Origin: Sabellastarte sp. h YS-2021
Taxonomy: Eukaryota > Annelida > Polychaeta > Sabellida > Sabellidae
NCBI GenBank assembly: GCA_964017235.1
Contig: OZ024940.1
Location: forward strand, 4,774,001-4,838,000
Direction of reading: 5' to 3'
Length of the DNA: 64,000 bases
Shown piece by piece: positions 41,799 to 53,700 of the stretch (positions are counted from its first letter, which is position 1; every line of letters begins with the position of its first letter). The translations under genes and the position numbers were made by a program. Under the pieces are notes generated by a model that saw only the letters and a program-made list of their open reading frames with translations, had not been told where the DNA came from and did no database searches.

Positions 41799-44700
41799 CT
41801 TGAGAGACGACAGGAAAATTAGATTTCAAACTTTAGCAAGAGTAAAAGAGAGGAAAAGCAGAAAAAATGTGTTATTACCAAGTATAGTAGAAACCTTTAT
41901 TATCCAACCCTCTAATATCCAAATTTTCAAATATCCCACCTCAAACCCACTCTTGTAACTCCATTTAAACCGGTTATTTTAGGCTTTCTATTCTCCATTC
42001 TAATTGTTACTCTCCCTCAGAGAGTTGGATAATAGGGTTTTTACTGTATAAAAAGCTTGCTTCGCAAGAGAAAAAGAAATTGTTTTTGCACAGCAAAAAC
42101 AAAGTGTCCCAATGAGTATTAATGAGTTTGTAGAAATGACCATCTTCCTGTGTTTAATATGCTTTGCCATTTATGACAAAATGCAAGGTTTTATAGATGA
42201 ATCTGGTTTGTTTATTTTTTAAGTATTTTTTTTTTTTTTTTTTTTGCGTTCTACACAGAAATTCAAGATGACCGCCAACGATTTTTGCGAAGAAAAGTTT
42301 CCAGTAGACTCCGCAGATACCCTGCGGATCAAAAATTTCGTCAAAATCGCTCTATCTCACTCCGTTTCCGAGATAAACGCATTTTTGCGTTTAACGCAGA
42401 AATTCTAGATGGCCGTGAAAAGTGTCGGGGAAAATAATTTTTGCAACAAGTCGCCAGTAGACTCTGCAAATACCCTGCGGGTTATAAATTTCGTCGATTT
42501 TTGCGTTTTCAGCGTTAAGGAAAATCGTAACATTTAATTAATTGTTAATAAGACGGCCATTTTGTATTGGATCACTTCCAAAAGTTAATGATTTTATATA
42601 ACGAACCTACTTGCCATCTTTCATGTGAATAGCTGAAATGCTTTTTAAGTTACCATCCGGACAAGCACATTCTTTTGAAAAACATGTTTTTGGTCATGTG
42701 ACTTCTCTGATTGGTTGAAATGTTATGACACCATATTCAGAATTTTTTTCCCAGGGCTACTGCATACACTTACCAAATATGAAGAGAATCTGCTGAGAAG
42801 CTATTGCGAAAAGAAAATGCAGATCCGGCAAATCCGGCGGAGTCGTTTCTCCCATATACAAACAAGCGTCCCTTGCAAGACGCTTAAATATTTAAAGGTA
42901 CAATATTTAATTTTTTTATCCAGCATTTTTGCATACTTTATGGTTTCATAGGAATTTTGATGAGTATGGTTTGCTTTTTCATCAACTCCATTTCTTGTTG
43001 GTGGACCTACAAGATTGGGACAACATTTCGACACAAACTTCTTCAATATCCAGGAATCAGAGCAGTTTTATTTTTACACGTGAAGGATACTGAAATGGAG
43101 ATTCTGATACCCTCGAATCCTTAGTTGTTACCACACCTTGAAGCTTTATCATGGTTACCAGCCATGAAACGTTTGCTCACCTGAAGACATCTCTGTAGAG
43201 GGCGTTGTACTTGTCTCGCAGCTTGTCTCGTTCCCGTTCCATCTGTGTCTTGCGTCTCATCTGCCCTTCTTTCTCCCGCCGCATTCTCTGCACCACGTCG
43301 TCCAGCGTCTCAATCACCTCCATCTTACGCTTGCGGCAGTTCTGTGCTGCCACCTAGCAACAGAAAAACAAACTTAACACTTGAAACTATCTGCAAACTA
43401 AGACTCTATGACTGTAAGCCAGCCTAGACCTATGCATTGCAAAATCAAAGTCTCAGACCAAATGATATTTCCCATGAATAATCGTATATCTTTATTTGAT
43501 AAAACTTTTTTTGGACATCGGGTAGACACAGATAACAAGGGGGTTTCAGTCTACTAGCGCAAGCCGCAAAGCCATCAGAAACACAATTGCTGGCACTGAG
43601 GCAGTAAGCCATCAAAGTACTAAACGTAGCCTATTGCTGCTTCACTCCAGTGACAAGACTGGTACTCATCAGGCTACAACACAATTCATGAAAGTCCGGA
43701 GACGAAAAAAAAAGTAATCTCTAGAAAGGTGAGCCTCGCTAAAGCTTGTGCTTAAAAATAGTATTATTGTACCAACGTTCAATACAGTGAAACATCCAAG
43801 TATGACCAAGGTTACGAGTCAATTTATATTTTGTTTAGAATATATGAAAATGGGTGTAAATGGACAAAGGTGAAGAGTCGAGAAATCACAGAGAAGTCAC
43901 CACAGAAAGGAAAATTTACCAGAAAGGTAACCCTCTTCTATTTCACTGACCTGTGGAATATATTCACTTTATAGTCACTTTATTCACCATATTCACTTTA
44001 TTCCTATGTCCACCTGGTTGGCACTAAAATGGTAAAACAAATTGAAAAAAAACTCGCAACCATTTTCACCCCAAGTTACACCAATAATATATTAATATAA
44101 AAGTTTGGGTAACCCACCTTGTTCTTCCCTCGTCTTCTGATGTCTTTAATAAGCTGTAACTGTGCGTCTGTGAATTTGTACTTTGTGAGCATGTCGTTGA
44201 AGATCTCCACTGGAGAGTTCACAATCTCCTTCGTGGAGTAGGGAATCTTCAGAAGTTTGGCCTTCCTCTGATCCCTTCAAAAACACCAAAAAAACACCAC
44301 AAAATGTCAATCGCAACAAATCTGCGTGTGCTTTCAATATTAGACAGTCACTCTGTGTTCTGTATTCTCATTATTTATTTATTTGGGGTTTTACGTCACT
44401 TTCAGCACTGTACAGATCATATCACAACGGATAGTTGGAAGGGCAGAGGAAACCAGTACATACAGTTGGTCAAGGTTTTGTACTGTAAACTGCGGATGAA
44501 CGGCAAGTAACTACCAGCTTTTCCACTTGAAGTCGGGCCTGAAAGCAAACCCGATCTCAGAGGTTGGAGGCGAGAGTGTTACCACTCTGCAACTGTGGCC
44601 CCTGACTGGTATTCTAGTATTCTCAACCCTAAAGTTATAGTTAATTTATTTCCAATGCCTGCCTTCATTCACGGTTACTACTGGGTAATTTTTGTGGTTT

Positions 44701-47700
44701 CTTATGTTATTAATATAATGTTATTAGCTGTGTTCTGTATACACCCTTACCTTGGTACATGTACTTTTTATATAATATTATAAATACCATTAAGTAGTGT
44801 TCTGTTAATTCCTTTAACTTAATACTTTCTTATTCATCTGACAAACACTTTTCCTTTTAACAAAATGTTTGGATATTTAAAATACTTGAAGACATGATGT
44901 TCTTCTGTGGAAATATGGGTTTCTAAAAAGTACTTGTACTAAATATTTTTCAAAGGTTTCAAAGGTACTAAATACATGTCTTTGAAAATGTAGATACTTT
45001 TACTTGTACTAAAATGATTTTAAAAGAACATGTACCGACTACATTTATTTTTATTACGACTTATAACTTACTTGTTGTGGCCCTCAGAGTGTTTCCTCTC
45101 CAGTGCCTCTCTCCCCTTACTGTTACTGGTGGGGTAGCTCTTGCTTTCCCTGGGGACCTGGCCCGGCTGTAACGGGTAGGTGTGGTTGTGGCTTACATGT
45201 CTTGGGTTGGCTGCTGTGAAGCCCAGATCTGTGTCGTTTTGTTCCCCAGAGTTATTGGTGGAAAGCTGCGGAAAAAATATTGATTGACGTATTGTAAGAA
45301 ACAAGAAATAATTGTCTACCCCAACTGGGCACTGCATCAGCCAACACAAGGAAAAGGGCCCTCAGAAGTTAGAAACAAGGGATTAAATACCAATCTGTTA
45401 ACCAATGAGAGCCCCACTGAGCACTGTATCAGCTGACCAAAAAAATATAGGGGTCCAGTAAAAGAATCTACCAGTACAACAGTGAGTGCAAGTGATTAAA
45501 TTCTCAAACTTGTTAACATGTGCATCAAACAAGAACTGTGTGCTCAAACTGGGCATTGCATCAGCTGACATAAAGTAGGGGCCTAGCAAAAAGAAGTTAC
45601 AACCACAGGAATGAGAACTAAAAAGATTAAAAGGCCAAACTTGTTCAGCACCGAGACTCCAGGTTGACAGTAACAAATATATTGCACTTTGAATATACTT
45701 TTTTATCACTACTTTCCAGACAGAAAGTCTTGGAAAAGAATATTTTCTAATTTTCTAACTAACACTTCGTACTTTTGGGGAAATTGGAATTTTGACTCAT
45801 TCCGGTGTTGCTTGGTGGTGTTCATGACAAAAACCACCTGTTTATGTTTTAAAAATAAAATCATTTTATTAACAAGACTGGAACCAGCAGTCTACTACAC
45901 TTTTATTATAACTTTGTTCTTATAAGAATACCTTTCTGGCAAAAGCCAACTTTTTGGACTGATTTTTCTTGCGTAAGTTTCAGAAAATGACTCATTTTTT
46001 TTTTAGGTAAAATGTGTACGAGTGTTTGCCATATTACGGACTGCAAGAAGACAGTATGGTTCAATTTTAATAATCTATGTGTTTCTGAATACTATGTTGA
46101 TGCCAAACAAGCAAAGTACAGTGCTTTCTTAATTTTTAAGGGTTCAATACTCTACTCTGGGGTGTAACTGTCATCTTTAGTTACCCCTGCTGATTGGACA
46201 CTTTGGAATCTTTCCCCACTTACCTGAGAATTATCCCAGTCCAGGGTACTATAGGCGGAGTAGTCACTGGGGTCGCCTTTCACCGCCGGCTTAGTTGAGT
46301 CCTCTGATCCACCAGTAGCGCCCTCTAGGCCGTCAAAAGGTGAAGTGATGTTAGAGTGGCTATCGCCCAAATCCTGGGAAAATAAAAATAAGTGAATAGC
46401 TTTGATTTGACTTCAGTTACTGTATAGAGTAAGAAATCTAAAATTCGCCAGGAATCTAAAATTCGCCACCTCTAAAACCTTAGTTAATTTTATGAAGAAA
46501 ATGATGTTTTTGTCTAAAAATTGGTATTTTTCAGTTCAAAAAGCCATAATTTACTATAGATTCAACAAATCTCACCACGATTCATTTATTTTATTAGTAT
46601 TTTCACATGTGGCAAATTTCAGATAGATAGATTTCTTACTCTACTTGTGCTGTGAAACCATTTAGAATTTAGACGTTTGGTATCTCTACAAGCTGGCAAA
46701 CTGTGATCGGGCTTGATCATCAAAAACTGTTACAACACGTTATTTTACTATGATAAAACATTTACGACTTCAAAATGTGAACAGCTGAAAGTCTTAGCCT
46801 GCAAATTTGTGCAGATTACACTACATATTTTCTGGAATTTGCCATTAGAGCACAAGCTGGTCTCTTACCATGTTAGAGGATCCAGGGCTGCCCAGGGAAC
46901 CCACAGCCGAGTCGGAGTCCTCATACTTAATGGGCTGGAACTCTGTAACAAACACGTGATCCACTGCTTTAACAAGGGTTAAAACACAAGTTTTCCACAG
47001 GGATTATTCAGCAATAAGGAGGATTAACGATTGAGCCAGAATATGTTATTTTTCTAATTCTGCCGGTTGTTATTATAACTACTGCTCCTCAAGAACCTTG
47101 TAGAATGGCTGACCAGGTTAACATTACGGGGGGGATGATTAGACCAACGTTCGATCAATCGTCGGTGTCATGGTACAATTGCGTTCGGTCACTGACAACT
47201 TTTAGAAATCGATTAAATCTCACCCTTCTTTATGTATCTCAATATCCACATATTTTTTTATATTTTGGGCAGTTTCCAGAACTTTCCTTCAATAAATTAA
47301 CAGATTTCTCGCGAATTTTGAGTTTGTTTACAAACTACCGCCATATTTACCGGAAGTGGGTACTTTTGGTAGCTTCTATAAGTCGGAAACACCGTTATTC
47401 TTACCGGATTGAAATACATTTTATCCCGGAAAGTGTTTCATGAGAATGGAATAAAAAAGTCGATTATGGGTCGATCATCGGTCGGAAAAATGGACGAATA
47501 ATCGACCAATAAAATTGTGGCGATTCCACTCACTAGTTAACATTCACTAGACTCTCACCTCTATGGTCAAGGGTTCAAACCCTACTCATGACAAACATGT
47601 GGGATGCAATGAAGGCTTGTTCTGACCTGAACTGGGTTGGTGAAAGTCACTTAAAGCCAAAACTCTGACCACTTGATCATACCAGAGTCATTCTTCTTAC

Positions 47701-50700
47701 TATCACAGAAATGGCGATTAAGTCTTCCAAGTACCTTATTTACTCCATGTTTTCTATAAGGAAGCAAAAATTAAATACCCAATGCTTACACAGGAAGTGA
47801 GTTCATATCAAACATTCCACAGGCTTTTAATGGCAAGTACTCGGAAATTTTCCTGTTGTACCCAGTTCATTTAGACTGACGGAGTTCTGGGGACTCCATA
47901 TATTGTGGGCTCATCGCCATCAAATGTATCATGACTGTTACCCGTAATTTACACAAGGAATAAATTTATAAGTTACTCCCAAAGTCCTCCACTTACCCGC
48001 CTGGCTGTCTATCTGGGTGGGCAGGCTGATGTTGTTGAGTTCATTCACCTCACCCAGGATATCACTCAGCAGACTGCTAGTGTTGCTGCTGCTATGGCTA
48101 TTGCTATAGAGATTGGCAGATTCCGGCGTAACCATGGAGTTGTTTGGGAAGAGGATGGGTATGTCGGCAGTCAGGTTTAGCAGCATCTGACTCTCATTCA
48201 AGTTCAAGGACAACATGTCCTCACCAGGTGGAGCTGAAAGGTGAAAGTTAAAGCATGACTCTCATTCAAGTTCAAGGGCAATATGTCAACAGGTGGTGCT
48301 GAAAGGTCAAGGATAAGCACCTGACTCTCAAAAGTTCAACGACAATTTGTCCTTAATGGGCAATGCTGATAGGTCAAGGGTAAGCACCTGGTTCTTACTG
48401 AAGTTCAAGGACAACATGTCCACACCAGAAGGTATTGAATGTTCAGAGTTACAGTGTCTGGCACTTATTCATGTTCATTGACATTATGTCTACACCAGGT
48501 GGTGCTGTAAGATCATGAACAGATCATACAGAACTGACTTTGCACCATCAAAAGGTAAAACATCAACATCAACAGATGGACCAGTGACATAAACAGATCC
48601 AATAGCAACACTAACAGATCATACATCAATAGATGAACTCGTGAAGTACACAATAACTGAAATGTAATCTGAATTTAGCTTTTCAGAGGGGTATACATCC
48701 AACAAGGGACTTACTCATGGGCTGTGACAGGTTCAAATGATGTGTCTGCACGTCCAGTGCCAGGCTAGCGTCCTGTAAGAGGGCACCAGTGGTTGCATTA
48801 TCCAGCGTGAAGTTTGTTGTTGCTTCCTCGGGAACAATCGCTGGCTCTCCAGTGATGAGTCCTTCAACATCACGCCAACGTGCCTCCAGACTGGATTGAC
48901 GGGAGTAAGTGACCTATGTTCAAAAATATAAACAAAGAGATGAAGCAAAAATATGCAGGTAACCTATAAAACCTATACATCCTAAGTGATTCTTTTCCTA
49001 AGTTTTTAAATAAAAATGCAAGTTTTTATTTTTATTTTTGAGCATTTATTTGGTATCCTCTTTTAATTTTAGATGAAAATATGTATTGGTCATCCAATGT
49101 CTCCCATATGGCTTATCCAATACCTCCCATATGGCTCATCCAATACCTCCCATAGGGATCATCCAATACCTCCTATATGGTTGATTCAATACCTCCCATA
49201 TGGCTCATCCAATACCTCATACATGGATCATCAAATATCTCCCATATGGGTCACACATACCTCCTGTATGGATCATCCAATACCTCCCATATGGCTCATC
49301 CAATACCTCCAATATGGCTCATCCAATACCTCCCATACAGCTCATCCAATACCTCCCATATGGCTCATCCAATAGCTCCCATATGGCTCATCCAATGCCT
49401 CCCATATGGCTCATCCAATACCTCCCATATGGCTCATCCAATGCCTCCTATACAGCTCATCCAATACCTCCCATATGGTTCATAAAATACCTCTCATATG
49501 GCTCATCCAATACCTCCCATATGGATCATCCAATAGCTCCCATATGGCTCATCCAATACCTCTCATACAGCTCATCCAATACCTCCCATATGGCTCATGA
49601 GTACAGGTATAAAAAATGCCAGGATCCAGACAGTGACCTGGATCATCAGCAAAGTTTAATCACCTGTTCCCTGCACAACTGTATATACTTCCTCACTATT
49701 TCAACAAAAGCCTTCCAAAACTTCTCGAGTTATTTTGTAAACTGTCAAACTCACGCGGCCAATTTCACACATTGTAAAATGCCATAGCATTAGCCTTAGC
49801 CCTCACCCCACTGAGCTGTGACATGTTCTGGACCAAGGTGTCTATGTCACTTCGGCTAACACTGGCATTCATCATGTCCACCGCTGACTGACTGGGAGGA
49901 GCGGCTGTGGTAGTGGACTGGTCTGGAACTGAACCCACAGCCTCTGCTTGCAAGATGCTGATAGCTTCCTCCAGCAGCTGCCCCTGAAAGGTTGTTTTGA
50001 GATTATTTATGTCAGTGAGTAAGAGATCGAATGTCAAAGGTAGGAGTGCTAACCAGTAGTCACAGCTAAACAGGGTTCTATGAAATATCAATCCCAATGT
50101 TAATGGTCAGGTGTATAACATACCATTGAATGGATTAGGTTTTCATGTTATAAAAACACAAACACCACACCTTACTTTAAATAAAATCAATACCATTTTT
50201 AAAATCTTAAGTGGTGAAATCAGTTAATCCCAAAGATTCAAGCCTACTTTCTGTTTATGGGATCTGTTGTACTAGAAGTCGTCTATACGAAACTTTGTGA
50301 GTGCTTTATAAACCCAAGACTACAGAGGTGACAGGTATCTGTCAATTTAAAATAAAATAGTAAAATACCTAAAATATTTTAAAAATATGTGGATGTTAAG
50401 ACCCTTAAACTGGGTAAGAATAGGTATAAACTCTGTGTACAGATGTCCTACTGAGGATCAATCAGAATTGGTATGGTTTAAATGCAAACAGTGAACCCAC
50501 CTGCTCTTCTCCCAGCTGAGTTGAGGTGTCCATAGGCTGGGAGTCTTCCAGGGGCAGAACCATACCCGGTGGGGCCGGCACCACCTCCCCTATATCACAA
50601 ATACATCACATTCAAGTCTCCACTGGACATAATTCCCCCAACCAATACTATATTCAAGTAGCCTGTTAACATATCTGTTATAAATAATCTCCCATAATAG

Positions 50701-53700
50701 TGTTGGGATTGAAACACAATTCGAATGTTAATACCAAGTACACTGCATTCTAGTTATGTCCGAACAGAATCTTTGTCTTAAAAGATTCTGTAAACAAGTG
50801 GAATTTTTACTTTACATTAATTTTTAACCATTTAAGCTTGTGAACCAGGATAGCAAAAGATTTATTCTAGGACAAGCGCTCAAGTACACTGAATTCAAGT
50901 CATCTCTGGTTACAATATTATTTGACTTCAAGGGATTATACACTGTTATAACTGATTTAAGGGAGTCAAAACATGGAAATGTCACAAAACATCTCAAAAA
51001 ATAAGTGTCTTAAGGATATAAATTGACATATTTACATATACATGTACAGTTACCAACAACTAATCTTTAAAAGTAGCCACGACATCAAAACGTTCTGGTT
51101 TAAAAGAAAGTATTTCTTGCTAAAAGTCACATGACCTATTTAACCTCAAAAACATCAATACTTTTAGCCTCAAAATTTAATCGAAGTTTTTACAAAGGGT
51201 GCAAAAATCAGACTAGTTTTTTTGCTTTATAGTAACTGAGCTGAAGGCAGATAAGTAAACTTTAGTGCCAACAAGGTTAAGTATTAGAAAAGCAAAATTT
51301 AAAAGTTTTAAAAGAACCCAGACGTTTATTTTGTATTTAGTTTTTCAACAAAACTCGGACTGTTTTCAGTGTCAACTACAACTCCAGCAAAGCCTAAATA
51401 CTGTCTGTCCTTGAAGGAAAATATTTCAAATTTTTGTCCCAAATCAATCAAAATTAATCACTTTGCAAAGCATCAAATATTGACAAAACATTTTTTTGCA
51501 ATAAACAATCAATATGGCTTTAGTTTTACAGGTGTGAACAGGTGTGCTTAGAAGGATATTTTTTTTCATTCTATTTACACTAATATATCAAAAAAAATTT
51601 TTTTGGGGGCTAAGCAACATATGTTTACAACTCTACTATATAACACAAAAAATGCTATAAAACAGACATTCTATGTCAATATATGGTGAATTTATCCAAA
51701 ATAATTATGGGATGTAAGTTTAAGTTATCACATTTTTAAATATGGTTGCCAGGATTTTATTGTATGTTTCCGTAATTTTTGAAAGCATTGGTTAGACGAT
51801 TGAAATAGATCAAACTTCGATAAACCATGGAGACACTGAACATAGGTCATAACATTCTTAACGATTTCTACTAGCCTCTGACCTTGAAGGAGGGGCCCAA
51901 GGTCAAATCTGGCCTCATCAGAAGATTCCCAGCCCATGATTTCCTATAGGTTTACCAAAAGCATGACTATAAGAATGGTAATGTACCTGTTTCATCGTCA
52001 ACGATAAATGTCACACTCTCATCCTCTGTTGTACCAGGGGGCAGCTCGGTGGTTGGAACAGCCTCTGTGGTTGTCTTTTCAACCTTCACCTTCAGCTCCT
52101 GGAAGATATTATTTTAACAAATTTACACCTGATATATCAAATGTCTTCTGGGCCTATACAATCAGCAAGTTTCATACACGGCTACTCTTTTCACAAGTCA
52201 AGATTTTTAATGTTTATTATGTATAAATATAAAAACAAAAATTTACTCACCAACGTTGCAGAAACAATGTTGAAATTTGACACTTTCAATATTGATATTA
52301 AAAATGGAACCATTATCGATCGATAATGAAGTATCGATAATATGATAGTAACACTAGTACAAGGAGTACCACTCTACCTGCTCTTCCTTCTCGAGCTCTT
52401 TGCGGAGCGTGGCACTGAAGGTGTCCTTGCTGACCCCCATGTCCATGTCCTGTCTCCACAGGATGTCAATGAGATCCATGTCCTGAAATAAGAGTAACAC
52501 TGGTGTCACAATCCACAAACAAAATAAGGCCAACCCAAGGATTGTAACATCTGTGGCATATCAGTTTTGTCTTGAGGTTTTATCATTTGCCAAAATCAAA
52601 AATTGTTTTCATGAAATGCTGTAATTTGCTGACTTGGGGAATGTAGCATCTCCTGTACATGCTTTTTTACTCCAAAGAAATAAATTCTCGACCGTTTTAA
52701 TAAATACCATCCGTTTAAGGGGTTAAATGCAAATGTAGGCCAGCAGTAGTTGAAATACACTTACTGAGCTTTAATGTGACTACCACCACAGACAATCCTT
52801 CACCACTGGGTTGGTGACTTACAGAAAATATCCTGCACAACTGAACTTAGGTGTGTATCATTCATAAAATCCTCACTCTTTATATCATCAGTTTCCTTGC
52901 AAATTTATGATGGCCACGCAAGCGAAAACACCCCACACACTACCTCAAAGTTAACAATGCAAAACGAGCAGCTATACTCTCCCAAGAATATTGTGATAAA
53001 TTGAAATTATAACAATCTGTTCAGTGGCACCAAAGCTCACACATAAACCTGGCTGATTACCTCACCTCCTAAAAGAACAGATATCCCCCAAGAACAAATG
53101 TAGTGGCTGATACGTTCTGATAAATACCTTCCTTGTACAAAGTTCCTTGAGCTAAAGAAACTCATTCTAATCTCTGTATTCAACAAATTGCATATTTACA
53201 TTGAATGTGGGTATATTTTTTTAAACTGTGAATTATCAACATTCAAGAATATTTTCTGCAACGTGTAATCACTTGGCCTCCTTTCGTTTTGGATAACCGT
53301 ATGACTGAGCAAGTATGCTGCACTAGACTACTATTGCTACTTACTACTGTAGTTCACTGAAGTGAACCAAATGTTGCTTGTGATAGCCAAAGATTTATTG
53401 CTACTTGACAAATGTCTGTCACCAGAGGTTTGACACTTGTACCAGGACACAAACTAAAATTTATTTCTTCCTTAAATATCAATGAATACAGAATTCTATT
53501 TCAGAGTACCAAAAAAAAAGGTAGAAATTGTCTTCTTTAAAAAAACTAGACAGCACTTTCTTTCAAAGCTGCCTCTTTTCATCCAAGGGATCATGAAAAT
53601 TAATGTAAGTTTATTTGGTCCTTTTGGAGGAATAAACATATGACTTGTCTTATAAATAACTGTGAAATTGCATCAAACTATTGTCTGAACCACAGAGTAC

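Noticed and set aside
47105-47443. A 112-codon frame on the strand opposite to the CNC gene
   Set aside because: It lies in the intron between CNC exons 7 and 8, has no domain resemblance or splice context, and its TCGATCAATCG-type words suggest a decayed repeat.
49073-49787. Overlapping frames of 100-195 codons in three frames
   Set aside because: They arise from the 23-bp satellite, which is open in every + frame. They also lie inside a CNC intron.
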